Source: VRUE01 sp963707965 (GTDB lineage: Bacteria > Actinomycetota > Thermoleophilia > Solirubrobacterales > 70-9). Taken from it: 64,000 nt of DNA. Positions within the stretch are counted from its first letter, which is position 1. Each line of letters starts with the position of its first letter. Below the pieces are notes generated by a model that was not told the origin of the DNA, did no database searches, and saw nothing but the letters and a program-made list of their open reading frames with translations. The translations under genes were made by a program, and so were the position numbers. Where the stretch lies: assembly GCA_963707965.1 (NCBI GenBank), contig CAVPRR010000007.1:558001-622000 (forward strand), written 5' to 3'. Below are positions 52,936 to 63,299 of this stretch, piece by piece.

Positions 52936-53607
52936 TCAGGGGTTGCGGTCCGGCGCCTCGAAGATGCGGACGCGGGAGGAGGCGTCGGCCCTTTGGATGG
53001 CCCGTTCGACGGCGCGGCGGGTGGTACCGGCCGGGGTGAAATAGCGGACCTCTGAGACCCAGGTGGCCTCGTTCCAGGCGCGCATGATCGTGGCGAGGCG
53101 TTTGGGGCTCTTGGCCGAGAGCTCGACCTCTGAAACGATCGTGCGGTTGGGCGTCTGGACGGCGAGGTCGGGCGGGTGCAGGCGCGAGTTGGGGAGCAGG
53201 GCGCTGAAGAGGGGCTTGCCCGCGAGGCGCTCTGCGTGGATCAGCTGGCGTTCGCTTAGGACTTGGTCGGGGGCGAACTCGTCGGCAAGGAGCTGGGCGG
53301 TGGTCGCCGAGCGCAGGCGGTGGTCGATCGAGCCGAAGGAGACCTTGGCGGGTCTGAGGCGCAGGCCCGCGTAGCGCAGGCCGCGGTTGGTCGCGCAAAG
53401 GAGGCTGGGTTTGTAGTCGAGGAGCTGGAGGCGCTGGAGCAGGCGTCCTTCGACGCAGGCCGTGGTGTGGCGGTAGGCGGTTCGGCGGGAGATGCCGAGC
53501 GCCTCGATTACGTGGTTGATGGTGACGACGCCGTAGCGGCCGACGAAGTCGACGATGGCGCGGGCGGCGTCTTGGCGGGCGGGCCTGAGGGGAATGGATG
53601 TGTCCAT
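52936..53607 (-). CDS. replication-relaxation family protein, copy B
   Basis: A 223-residue protein closely resembling copy A: RAIVDFVGRYGVVTINHVIE, LGISRRTAYRHTTACVEG, LRYAGLRLRPAKVSFGSIDH and LAVQTPNRTIVSEVELSAK align without gaps. The N-terminal winged helix fits DNA binding; the C-terminal part may be nuclease-like but its active residues are not certain. Such proteins accompany relaxase/replication modules of mobile elements, though no relaxase or Rep gene is seen here. The start ATG 53607 aligns with the core of copy A. Confidence 0.82.
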   Translation of the reverse strand: MDTSIPLRPARQDAARAIVDFVGRYGVVTINHVIEALGISRRTAYRHTTACVEGRLLQRLQLLDYKPSLLCATNRGLRYAGLRLRPAKVSFGSIDHRLRSATTAQLLADEFAPDQVLSERQLIHAERLAGKPLFSALLPNSRLHPPDLAVQTPNRTIVSEVELSAKSPKRLATIMRAWNEATWVSEVRYFTPAGTTRRAVERAIQRADASSRVRIFEAPDRNP

Positions 53608-54245
53608 TCGCCCCCAAGACGGGGGCCTTGGGCGATTCGCACCCCAAAGGCCGGTTTTTTGCGCGCGCTATCTGAACTGAGGGAGGGGGTTTGGCCCTAC
53701 AGCATGAGAAATCCGTGGCACGGTAGGGGCCAAGGCTCTGAGGAGGGTCGAATAGCCCTGCAGAGCTAAAGGTAGGAGCGGGATCGGACGGCTTCGAGGG
53801 GTGGCACGCTGGCGGGAAGTTGGGCTGTGGCGGGCCCTGCAGGCGCTATCCGAGATGACATCGGAGGGGGTTCTGGAGACTGTCCTGCGCGCACCTGCGG
53901 TTCGCTAGGAGGGCGGTCGGAGAGGTCATGAGGATGCCGGAGGGTGATCCGCCTGTCGAAGATCTTCCTCGCGCATCGGAGATGCGCTTGGAGGGCGACG
54001 CTGGCCTTGGGTGAGAAGACGGGAGGTGTCGCGCCTGTTGGGACATCTTTCCCTCGCGCTTCGGCGATGTGCTGGGGGGTCAATCGGAGATCGGCCTCGT
54101 GGGTGGGGAGTAGAGGCATCCGGCCCAGCTTGGCTCTTGCGAGCTCTCTCGTAGAGCGATGCAGGGACTGTCGCGCGCGAACCTGCGGTCTGCTTGCGGG
54201 ATGTGCTGGGACCTGGGTCCTGCGAAGAAGTTAGAGGGGGAGGCC
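53608..54245. other. upstream region of replication-relaxation copy B
   Basis: No gene is supported. It contains the leader homologous to that of copy A (53860-54000) and two CGCGnACCTGCGGT motifs (53888, 54176). The last 70 bp before the 705-bp element share GCGCGAACCTGCGGTCTGCT with 48918 but otherwise differ from the flank of R1. Confidence 0.4.
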
Positions 54246-54950
54246 TGGGGGCAGGGGATTTGGATAGAAACAGTCGGGGGTCCGCACAGCGCTCCCCACC
54301 CCCTCCACCGTCCTCTCTGCCGCGATCCCCCCAACCTGGCGCCTCTGCTCACCGTTCTTCCCCCTGCCAGAGCTTCCCCACCTCCTCTTCACCCGATCGC
54401 CTCCGCCTGCCGACAATCGACCTGCGACTCCGCTTCGCGATCGCCGCGGGCCACAACCACGAGTCCCGATCTCCATCTGACCCACGCCTTCCCCACCCGC
54501 TTCGGCTTTCCGCCGGGTCCCGCCGTGAGAACGCCAGGACCCGTTTCAACATCTAACACCCTTTTTTGGCTGCTCGAGCAGCAAGGAACCAACACACACC
54601 ACCCCTCCATTTCTCTCAATAGACCTACCTTCTCCACCCACCAGACTAAACCGCTCGGGGAGGGTCCAAGCCCACCTTCAGCGGGCTTGGACCCACACAC
54701 CAACCAATAACAGCATGTCGCGCGACAACTAAAAACAGCACGTGCACACAAAGCTCCAAGCGAACTCCCCACGGAATACCGCAAGTCGAAGAACCGCCCT
54801 GAACCCCTAACCAACAACACTACCTACCCCCTAACCCGCAAACTCAATCCGATCAACACTTCTCTCTTTTCTCGAAATCACAATGTGCCAGTCAATCGCC
54901 ACCACACACAATGGATCAACATCGGACTGGTCTGAAGATCCAGCAACGAT
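54246..54950 (-). repeat. 705-bp hairpin-rich non-coding element, copy R2
   Basis: The second copy of R1 at a fixed offset of 5108 bp. All hairpins are preserved: CGGGTCC/GGACCCG, GCTGCTCGAGCAGC, GGGTCCAAGCCC/GGGCTTGGACCC (54662-54694) and TGTCGCGCGACA (54716-54727). The unit ends at the same base, after CAGCAACGAT. Sequence outside changes abruptly on both sides, showing that the element itself is the duplicated or mobile block. Confidence 0.75.
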
Positions 54951-55344
54951 ATTGAAGAAATATAGGCAGGCACTGCACCGCATACGTCCAAGCACAGGCC
55001 TCAGCTTCCGAGGGCTCACAAAACAACCCGCTCCGCCCGAGACACCACGACCGCTAATCACACCACCCCACTCAACACCGGCTCCGCCCCCGAGATCAGC
55101 CGCCTAATCAACGCCACACCACCCACCGTCAACCCACGCTAACCACACCCTCTAGCTCCGCGATTCTCTCCAACCCAGGCTCCGCCCACCAAGAGGCGCA
55201 TCCGCAAACCGGTCACCTTCCCCCCAGCTCCCACCTCCCTTCCCCAACGACGCGGTCAGTTCGGTGCCGTAGGTGCCGTCGCGCACTCTACTCTCCCCCT
55301 CAAGGGGAGCACCAAGGACGTGGCGAACCAATGCCCGAAGTAGA
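54951..55344. other. spacer after R2
   Basis: No gene is supported. The left part keeps a degenerate version of the AGGCCTC hairpin near 54998. 55030-55180 is A/C-rich and unique to this copy; from about 55180 it parallels 49921 onward. Confidence 0.35.
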
Positions 55345-55500
55345 TCTGACCCTAGAGGACCGACTTACCCCCACGGCGGCCGTTGAAGACGAGCAGCCGC
55401 CCCTTGGTCGGGTAGGCGCCCTGGTCGGGAAGGACGATGTTCGCCCAGAACTCCCCCGAACCGATCAAACCAAAGCGCAAAAACACAGCCTCCGACACGC
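55345..55500 (-). pseudogene. family B fragment
   Basis: The minus frame encodes RFGLIGSGEFWANIVLPD, then QGAYPTKGRLLVFNGRRGGK. It aligns with SLLGQGSFQANIVLSGQEP and YPTRGRLLLFNGARHG of the intact family B gene at 57460. Only this central piece remains. The equivalent piece near 50.1-50.2 kb is frame-broken. Confidence 0.7.
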
Positions 55501-55521
55501 CCCAACACTCACCCAACCCCT

Positions 55522-56475
55522 CTACCGATGCCCCCTCTGGCTCCGCTTGCGCTTGCCCTTCTTGTGGGCCTTGTGGCAGGAGCTCCGCAGCACCGGCTTC
55601 AGCGTAGCCCTCTTGCCGTTGTGGGCCTTGAGGTCGACCTTGGCGCGGTGGGTGCCCTGGCAGAGATTCGGTGCAGTTGACTATCAGGCCCTTCTGGCCG
55701 CCTTGCATTTCCAGGCGGACTTCGGTGATCGGGGCGTCGGGGATCGCTTCGAAGGAGCTGCGGATCCCGCCCTTGGAGGAGTCGATCCTCCCCACCGCTT
55801 CGATCTGGATCGGCAGCGAGGGAGGCCCGTGCAGGGAGAGGACCATGTCGGGCAGGTTGTGGTTTGAGGAGCGGAGGTAGACCGGGCCTTCCAGCGCCCC
55901 TTCGATCAGCGGGCTCTTGGCGACCACGTGGCCATAGGCAGAGGCGGCCGGGCAGTTGGCGCCATGGCCCTGCCCGGCGTTGTATTGCACTCTGGTGCAG
56001 ATCGTACGGAAGTGGCCCTGGTCGAGGAAGGCGCTGTGCGGCAGGCGGACGACGACACCCGAGGCGTTGGCGTCCCCAGCGCGGGAGCGGAAGGAGGCGC
56101 TGAGGGACGGGAAGCGGCCGCGCTTCGTCCCGCCCTTCAGCTTCAGGGCGAGCTTCGGCTTGAAGCCGAGGGTGGCGCAGTTGACCGCGGCGAAGGGAGC
56201 GGAGGGGTGGGCGAGGGCGCCTGCGGAGGAGGTGAGCGTGGCTTCGGTCTTCTTTTGGGCGCAGGAGGTCGGGTTGAGGGTGAAGCCCGGGCGGTCCAGG
56301 GTGACGTTCAGGGTGCGGTAGCGGACCGGGATGCCTTCGATCATCTGCGGCAGGGGGTCGGCCTGGGCGGTGGCCTGGGCGGTGACCGGGTCTACGGAGA
56401 CCGCGGTCCTCACCACTTCGTCGCCGAAGTCGAAGGGGCCCGCCTGCTTTGGGAAGACGGCGACGATCGAAGTCG
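55522..56475 (-). pseudogene. family A C-terminal gene, 5' truncated and frameshifted
   Basis: From PFDFGDEVVRTAVSVDP through LDRPGFTLNPTSC, LKLKGGTKRGRFPSLSAS, QGHFRTICTRVQYNAG and GPVYLRSSNHNLPDM to IPDAPITEVRLEMQGGQKG, the order matches the C-terminal 400 residues of the full-length gene at 58.3-62.5 kb. A one-base insertion near 55669 breaks the frame; beyond it the expected basic tail ends SQRGHR-stop at 55522. No signal or NHL part is present upstream (junction about 56480). GTG 56416 is the first possible start but sits inside the domain. Confidence 0.75.
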
Positions 56476-56581
56476 AGCAGCTAACAACACATAGAGAGAC
56501 AAATCAATGGAGGAGCGCAGGTAGACAGCCTCCGACACACGCCCGTACTCTCAACCCAACCAATCTAAACACACCAACAAC

Positions 56582-57463
56582 CTAACGACGGCGAGCATGG
56601 CGCCTAAAGCGCTTCTTGCCCTTCTTCTTGCAGCCGGTCGCCTTGACCACCGGCCTGGTGTCGTAGACCTTGCCGTTGTGCCCGGTGAAGTCGGCGATCG
56701 CTCGGTGCTTGGTTCTGCAGAGGTCGGTGGAGTTGACCAGCAGGCCCTTGCCGCCGCCTTCCAGTTCGAGGTCGAAGGTCGAGACCGGGGCGTCGGGGAC
56801 CGCCTCGAAGGTGTTCCTGATCCGCCCGCCCTTGACCGAGTCGATGTGGCCGTCCAAGACGATGTCGATCTGGCCGTTGTGGAGGGCTGCTACGAGGTCG
56901 GGGAGCTGGTGTTCGGAGGAGCGCAGGAAGACCGGGCCTTCGAGCGGGTCGGAGAGGATCGGGGTGGTCGCGCTGGCGTGGCCGTAGATGCTCTCGGGGG
57001 GGCACTTTTCCCCGGGGACGTTGCCTTCTTTGAACTGCACCCTGGTGCAGATCGTCTTGATGTGGGCGTTCTCTAAGAACTCCGAATGGGGCAGGGTGAC
57101 CTGGGCGTGGGCGATCGCCGCTTCGCCGATCCCGTTCATCTGAAGGTGGGCTTTGAAGGCCGGGTGGGCGCCGCGCTTGGTGCCGCCGACCAACTTGAGG
57201 GAGAGCTTGGGCTTGAAGGGCAGCGCGGCGCAGTCGGCCGCCTGGAAGGGGCTGGTCACCGTGATCGGGACGTCGTCTGCTTCGGAGACGAAGTTCAACC
57301 CCGAGCCCAAGACGGTGGAGGCGGTCGAGGTGCGGGTGCAGTCGGTCGGGTTTAAGACGAATTCGGGGCGGTCGGTGTAGACGCGGATGTCGCGCAGGTG
57401 GACCGGGATGCCTTTGACGATGTGGGGGATCGGATGGATGGGGCCCCGCATCGGTCCGCTCAC
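56582..57463 (-). CDS. family A C-terminal-type protein
   Basis: A 293-residue intact frame. GTG 57463 overlaps the stop of the family B gene (GTGA). PIPHIVKGIPVHLRDIRV, DRPEFVLNPTDC, LKLVGGTKRGAHPAFKA, HIKTICTRVQFKEG and DPLEGPVFLRSSEHQLPDL lead to VPDAPVSTFDLELEGGGKG, LLVNSTDLCRTKHRA and a KKKGKKRFRRHARRR tail. This is the C-terminal half of family A without a signal peptide. It may be a stand-alone gene fed by coupling, or a fragment fused behind family B. Cys residues recur in conserved places (NPTDC, TICTR, DLCR). Confidence 0.7.
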   Translation of the reverse strand: MSGPMRGPIHPIPHIVKGIPVHLRDIRVYTDRPEFVLNPTDCTRTSTASTVLGSGLNFVSEADDVPITVTSPFQAADCAALPFKPKLSLKLVGGTKRGAHPAFKAHLQMNGIGEAAIAHAQVTLPHSEFLENAHIKTICTRVQFKEGNVPGEKCPPESIYGHASATTPILSDPLEGPVFLRSSEHQLPDLVAALHNGQIDIVLDGHIDSVKGGRIRNTFEAVPDAPVSTFDLELEGGGKGLLVNSTDLCRTKHRAIADFTGHNGKVYDTRPVVKATGCKKKGKKRFRRHARRR

Positions 57464-58245
57464 CCCCGCACCCCGCAGCTCCGCGTCAGGGTCTTGGTGA
57501 GCGTGAGGTGCCCGGCGAAGGCGAAGCTGGTGCGCAGCAACGGGAAGGGGGCGGCGGTGAAGCCCTTCGGGGCCGGGCAGGCGGCGGAGAGGAAGCTGTG
57601 GCGGGCGCCGCGGTAGGCGTAGCGGCGGGAGAGGCGCAGGCCGATCGCGGTGATGTAGCCCCAGCTGCCCAGCGTCCTCGGCAGCTGGGCGGTGAACGCC
57701 GTGCCGTAGGCGCCGTGGGCGATGCGGCTCACGGCGAAGGGGATGACGAAGGAGGTGGCGAAGGGGCGGGGGGCATAGATCTGGCCGAGCAGGGCGGGGC
57801 GGCCGTGGCGGGCGCCGTTGAAGAGGAGCAGGCGCCCCCGGGTCGGGTAGGGCTCCTGGCCGGAGAGGACGATGTTGGCCTGAAAGCTGCCCTGGCCGAG
57901 GAGGGAGGGGCGGCAGGCGGCCAGGGCGCGGGCGCTTGAGGCGGTCCGGATCTCGGCGCTGTGGCAGAGGGGCAGGCCGGCGGTATCGAGGCGGCCGTGG
58001 CGGTTGATCTCGATCCGCAGCGATTTCAGCTGCGGCGGCAGGGATTCGTCGGTGGTCGAGATGCGCCCGGCGACCGAGACCGAGACCGGGGCCGCGCCAA
58101 AGCGCGGCAGGGCATGGGGGGAGAGCTTGCCCGAGACGGCGACGCGCAGGTTGCCCTTCTGGGTCACCTCGGCGCGGGCGAGGCCGGCGAGGGCCAGCGC
58201 CAAGGCGAAGAGCAGGACGGCGGCCCTCGCCGCGCGTGCGCTCAC
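57460..58245 (-). CDS. family B secreted protein
   Basis: A 261-residue protein from GTG 58245. The signal peptide is VLLFALALALAGLARAEV. The mature part is beta-rich: LRVAVSGKLSPHALPRFG, LPPQLKSLRIEINRHGRLD, GQGSFQANIVLSGQEPYP, GRLLLFNGARHGRPA and GYITAIGLRLSRRYAYRG, with Cys pairs near the ends. It is not assigned to a named family. It lies between the full-length family A gene and a family A C-terminal gene, with start and stop overlaps, so the products are probably exported together and may assemble at the surface. Confidence 0.75.
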   Translation of the reverse strand: MSARAARAAVLLFALALALAGLARAEVTQKGNLRVAVSGKLSPHALPRFGAAPVSVSVAGRISTTDESLPPQLKSLRIEINRHGRLDTAGLPLCHSAEIRTASSARALAACRPSLLGQGSFQANIVLSGQEPYPTRGRLLLFNGARHGRPALLGQIYAPRPFATSFVIPFAVSRIAHGAYGTAFTAQLPRTLGSWGYITAIGLRLSRRYAYRGARHSFLSAACPAPKGFTAAPFPLLRTSFAFAGHLTLTKTLTRSCGVRG

Positions 58246-58300
58246 CGGCTCCTCCGCTGTCCGCGGTGGCGGGCGTGGCGGGTCGTGGCTTGGGCCTGTC

Positions 58301-61300
58301 TCATCGGAGAACCTCCCTCTGGCGGTCTTTGCGCTTCCCGCCCTTCCCGCACTGCCCGCGCAGCTCGGTGGTGAAGATCGCGCCGAGGTTGGTCTGCCCG
58401 AGCGCTTTGACGGTGGCGATCGGGGCGGCGGCGCAGATGTTCGAGGAGTTGACCAGCAGGCCCCGCTGGCCGCCGTACAGGGTCATCGTGAAGCGCTCGA
58501 CCGGGGCGTCGGGGAGTTCGTCGAAGAAGACGCGGATGCCGCTGCGGGCGGGGCCGATCTTTCCCTCCAAGACGATCCGGACGCGCGCCGCTGTAGAGGG
58601 AGGCGACCAGGTCGGGGAGGCTGGTGCCGGAGGAGGAGCGCAGGTAGACCGGTGCCGCGCAGCGGCTCGTCGAAGAGCGGGGTGTGGGCGACGGCCTGCC
58701 GTAGACCGAGCCGGCCGGGCAGCGCTCGGCGGCGAACTGGGCGCTGGGTGCAGACCTCGCGGATGTGGTTCTTGGGCGAGGAACTCGGCGTGGGGCATCG
58801 TGACCGCGATCTCGGCTTCAGGTTGGAGTCGCCGGGGCCCCGGGCGGCGAAGGTCGCGCGCAGCGACGGGTAGGCGCCGCGCTTGCGTGCCGCCGCGCAG
58901 CCGCAGGCCGAGCTTCGGGCTGGAAGCCGAGGGTGAGGCAGTTGAGCAGCTGGAAGTGCTCGGAGACGGTGGCGGTGGAGTCGTCGGCGGGGTCGTCGAA
59001 GCTGGCGCCCGAGCCGGTCAGGGTGGAGACCAGCTGTCGAGGGCTCGCAGCTGGACGGGTTGTGGGTGAACTGGTGGCGGTCCATGTAGATGCGGACGTC
59101 GCGCAGGTGCAGCGGGATGCCGTCGATGATGTGGGGGATCGGGTCGGAGGCGCGCGGAGTCGATCTGCAGCTGGGCGGTGTGCGGGTTGACCGCGAAGGC
59201 GGAGCGGATCACGATCGTGCCGAGGTCGAAGGGGCCGACCGTGGCGGGGTTGATCGTCGACCAGCGAGAGCGGCTGGCCGTGGTAGGGGCCGGCGAGGTA
59301 GATGCTGCCGGGGGCGTAGGTGAGGGCGGCGCCGACGCCGTAGCCGGTCAGGGTGCGCCCGACCTGGCAGGCCGCCGGGCAGGAGGGGTGCGCGGTCTCG
59401 GCGAAGCCGCGCCTTGCCCGCGCCGCCTCGATCGCGGCCTCGGGGCAGAAGGGGATGCCGGCGAGCTTGCCGGTGATCCCCTGCGGCAGGACCAGCGAGT
59501 AGGAGGTGATCTCCTGCTCGGTGTCGCTGGCGGGTGAGGTGGACGAAGTAGGGGGTGTAGGAGCCGACGTTGGAGTTGACCCCGCCGGCGACGACGCCGG
59601 GGGCGAAGGGCGGCGTCGCGCCGGTCGGGCAGGGGCCGGCGTCGATCCCGGCGGTGATCGGCGAGTGCGGTGGAGTCGTCGCTCGGCGACGCGCCCGCCC
59701 AGGGGGTGAGGTCGATCCGGGTGGTCGCCGCCCCGCAGGCCGGCGGGGTGACCAGGGGCGCGCGCTGGCCGGGGCGGAAGTTGACCTCGCAGGTCGGTGT
59801 AGGGGAGCTGGGGCAGGCCGTCGAAGGTCGCGGTGAGCGTGCCGTCGCTGGGGTCGGGGACGATCCTGCCCGCCGAGCTTGACCATGATCCCGCGCTCGG
59901 CGGACTTGGCGACCAGGTAGACGGCGAGCAGCGAGTCGAAGGGGTTCGCGCGTAGGGGCTGGGCTGGGCGAGGTAGATCGCGCCGTCGAGCAGGCCTTCG
60001 TAGAAGGGCGAGTCTGACGCTGAAGTCGCCGATCTTCGAGCCGTTGGGGCAGCCGGCGCCGTAGCGGGACGAACGGCGGTCTCGGCGGCGTAGCTGGGCG
60101 GGCTCGCAGACGCCCAGGCCCGCCCCGACCGAGGGGTTGAGCGTCACCCCCTTGGGCAACTCGAGCCTGACCGCGCCGGGATGGCGACTGGATGCGGGAG
60201 CGGGGGTTGGCGAGGCCGGGGTCGTCGCCGTGAGGCGGAAGACGAAGCCCGAGGAGGAGGAGGCCTTCTTCACCGTGAGCAGGCCTTCGGCGCGGGATTC
60301 GAAGCGCAGGCTCGCGCAGCCGCTGAGCGGCGCCGCGGTGTCGGCGGTCGCATTCACTTCGCCGGCGCCCTGCCAGGAGCGCGCCCCGACGCCGAAGTGA
60401 AGCGGGGCCCCGCAGACGGTCGGCAGGGTGAGGAAGGCGAGCGGGCGGTGCTGGGAGTCGAGCAGCGGGTCGCCGACCGAGCAGCCCGCCCAGGGAAAGG
60501 ACGGTTCGGCCTCGTTCAGGCAATCGCCGCGCTCGGCGTTGTGGGAGGCGTCCCAGGGGACGCCCCACACAGAGAGCCGCAGCCCGTGGGCCCGCAGGCC
60601 CGCGGGAACGTTGACGGCGCTCAGAGTGAGCGCCGCGCCGCGCCCGTCGGCGCCGATGCCGCCGCCGAGGACGACCTTCTTGTTTTCGAAGGTGGAGGCG
60701 CCGAGCTCGATCGCGAAGCCCGCGGCGGGTTCGAGGTCGAAGAGACCGAAGCGCTGCTGGCCGCCGCCGAGCGGGGATTCCACTTCGAGGGTGCCGACCT
60801 GGGAGCGCGCCGGGCAGCTTCCCCCCGCGAACGCCGCCGCCGAGCAGAGGCCGGCGCCGGCGGGGTCGGCGAGCAGGCCTTCGGGCAGCTCGATCGTCGC
60901 TTCGCGCAGGTCCGCCGCGCCGCCGCCCTGGTCGAGGCCGAGCGAGAGTTCGAGCGCATAGGGGTGGGAGCCGGCGAGGGTCGCGGCTTCGCCGCCGGCG
61001 TCCCAGGCGCTCGCTTCGAAGCCCGGTTCGATCGGCGGGCCGGACACGGCCGCAACGGCGGCGAATGCGGCGCCAGCCGCGCCCGCGCCTGCCGCCGCGG
61101 CCACCGCGGCCGAAGCGGCCGGGGGGCCCGCCGCGGCCGAGGAGGCCCTGGCGCCGCGCCTGTGCCTGTGCTTGTGGTGGCGATGGCGATGGCCGCGCTG
61201 CTTGTGACGGCGGCGGCGCTGGTGGGCGTAGCGCACCTTGGGGTTGCCAAGGCCCGCCAGGGTCGTGGTCAGGGTCGGGTCGAGCGGTTCGGAGGGCAGC

Positions 61301-62499
61301 GCCTGGCAGCTGTCGCCCTGGCAGATGATGCCGCCGCCCGCGGCGGCGGGCTCGCCGATCGGCACGGTGGGAAAGAGCGAGCTGCCGCCGAGCGGGCCCG
61401 GCGGGATGCTCGGCGCCGCGAGGGAGCCCACGGTCGCCGCTTCGGGGGCGTAGGCGTAGAGGCCGCCGGGGTGGGTATTGCCGGAGGTGACGTAGGCGCG
61501 GCCCTGGGTGGGCACGATTTCGTGGTTCGGGAGTTCTTCCGTGTTGGTCGAGTTGTCGACCGCGAGCCCGCTCGGAGCGCCGTTGACGGCCGCGTAGCGC
61601 AGGTGGCCCTCGTAGGCACCGGAGGCGTGGAAGACCCAGACCGCGGCCTCGGGCTGGGAGGCGTGGGCGGGCTGGATGTCGTCGAGGACGTAGAGCTCGC
61701 CGCTGGCGTCGTCGACGGCGACCGAGGAGTCGCGCAGCGAGGTGAAGCCGCCGCCGGGGACTTCGCCGCCGTCGATCGTCTGCACCGGGTTGGCCGGGTC
61801 GGTTTCGGGGTCAAAGGCCTCGATCGTGTTCGCCGCGGCGTCGGCGACGTAGACGTATCCCGCCGTCCCCGGATAGCGCGAGACGGCGACGCCGTAGCCG
61901 TCCTCCAGCGTTCCTTCGCCGATCCGCCGCAGGAAGGAGCCGCTCGCGTCGTACTCGTTCACGTAGGTGCGGCGGTCGACGTAGACGTGGCCGCTGGCCA
62001 GGCCGACCGCGACGCCGGTCGCCGGGCCGGGGTCGATCGCCGTGCCGACGCCGTATTTGGTGGCGTTCTTCACCACCGGGTAGGGGGACGGGGTGTAGCG
62101 GGCCACCCCGCGGTGGAAGGAGTTGACGTAGAGGCGCCCGGTCGAGTCGAGCGCCAGGCCGCAGGGCTCTTCGACGCCATGGAGCTGGGCGAGGAATTCG
62201 GGCGGGGCGCCTGCGCCCCCCGGCGCGAAGACGTCGACCGCGTCGTGGTAGCGGTCCGACACATAGACGTCCCCCGTGGAGTCGACCGCCGCGCCGCAGG
62301 GGCCGTTGAGGTAGCCGTCGAGGGGGAATTCGGGTTTCCCTTCCGGCGGCGGAGCGGGGACCCAGGCGTAGAGCGGCTCGCTCGCCGCGCGGGCCGGCGC
62401 GGCGCCCGCGGCGAGGCAGGCGAGGAGCGCCAGCCCGAGCGCGGCTATCGGGGGCAGGACGCGGTCGCGGCGCACGGAAGATCCCGGTCTCCCTCGCAT
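58301..62499 (-). CDS. full-length family A secreted protein (NHL propeller plus family A C-terminus), frame-broken
   Basis: ATG 62499 follows GGAGGAGGGGAGC. The signal peptide is IAALGLALLACLAAGAAPARA. An NHL propeller follows (GPCGAAVDSTGDVYVSD, PCGLALDSTGRLYVNS), then a His/Arg-rich linker, LREATIELPEGLLADPAG, LSVWGVPWDASHNAERGDC, GAVRLELPKGVTLNPSVGAG and the C-terminal family A region ending at 58301. The first 800 residues are in one frame. From about 60.1 kb to 58.59 kb the frame changes roughly every 40-60 bp through one-base insertions or deletions (for example near 58654, 58700, 58747, 58772 and 58921), although the expected protein is readable throughout. The protein would be about 1400 residues and surface-exposed. 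Confidence 0.75.
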
Positions 62500-62596
62500 C
62501 GCTCCCCTCCTCCGATCGAACCGCGGCATGCCTGCTTTGCAACCCACGGGCAGGCTACTCGATTCGCCTTGCGCTCGACGATCGTGAGCGAGGAGT

Positions 62597-63025
62597 TCAG
62601 CCCGCCAGCGGGTTCGTCCAGCGGACCTCGGTGAAGCGGGCGAAGTCGGTGTCGGCCGAGCAGACCTCCAGGCCGTGCTCGAGGGCGAGCGCGGCGAGCA
62701 TCGCGTCGGGAACGAGGTTGCCCGCAATCTCGTGACGGGCGAAAAGGCTTCCGAGCAGCTCGGCATGCGCGGGGCCTGGGCTCGGAACCCACGCGGCAGG
62801 CGCGGACAGCCAGATTTGAACCTGGCGCCAGGCGGCATCGGGGCCGATGGGGTGGGCGAAGATCCGCGGATGGGTTGCGATGCGAAGAAACGTCGCCAGG
62901 CTCTGCCACGGGAGGCCGATCCGGTGGGCGCCGTTGAGCTGCGCGAGCAACCACTCCCTGGCCGGCCCGTGGAACCTGCTCGCCGTATCGACGGAATAGA
63001 GCAACAGGTTGGCGTCGAGGAGCAC
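62597..63025 (-). CDS. vapC: PIN-domain ribonuclease toxin (VapC family)
   Basis: A 142-residue PIN protein from GTG 63025. LLDANLLLYSVD supplies the first Asp, GLPWQSLATFLRI the region of the conserved Glu (here Gln/Ser-rich, so the second acidic residue is unclear), AGNLVPDAMLAALALEHG the third Asp, and VCSADTDFARF the last. It belongs to the subgroup starting MLLDxNLLLYA. It begins 10 bp after the antitoxin stop. It is likely active unless the second acidic position matters. Confidence 0.82.
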   Translation of the reverse strand: MLLDANLLLYSVDTASRFHGPAREWLLAQLNGAHRIGLPWQSLATFLRIATHPRIFAHPIGPDAAWRQVQIWLSAPAAWVPSPGPAHAELLGSLFARHEIAGNLVPDAMLAALALEHGLEVCSADTDFARFTEVRWTNPLAG

Positions 63026-63035
63026 GGCGGCGCGG

Positions 63036-63293
63036 TCAGCCGCCCGAACCGGAGCGGTCGAGCCCCCAGCTGTCTTCTTCGTCCAGCAACTCGAGCACCT
63101 CGCCGACGTTGGCGAGGTCGACCTTCGCGCTCATGTCGTAGGAAGGAGGATCGATGGGCGCACCTCGCTCGCGCGGCAGCAGCCCCGCGCGGACGAGGTC
63201 GTTCACGGCCTCGCTGAGCCCGAGGCCGCGCTCCCGGCGCGCCTTCTCCACGGCCGCGGCCACGTCGTCGGCGAGATCGATCGTCGTCCGCAT
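63036..63293 (-). CDS. vapB: ribbon-helix-helix antitoxin (VapB type)
   Basis: An 85-residue protein. MRTTIDLADDVAAAVEKARR followed by GLSEAVNDLVRAGL is the RHH DNA-binding fold; the remainder is acidic (NVGEVLELLDEEDSWGL) and should cap the toxin. It precedes the toxin on the same strand. The ATG lies 6 nt after TAAGTT and a GCATC/GATGC dyad covers the upstream promoter. Confidence 0.85.
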   Translation of the reverse strand: MRTTIDLADDVAAAVEKARRERGLGLSEAVNDLVRAGLLPRERGAPIDPPSYDMSAKVDLANVGEVLELLDEEDSWGLDRSGSGG

Positions 63294-63299
63294 GCGCCA

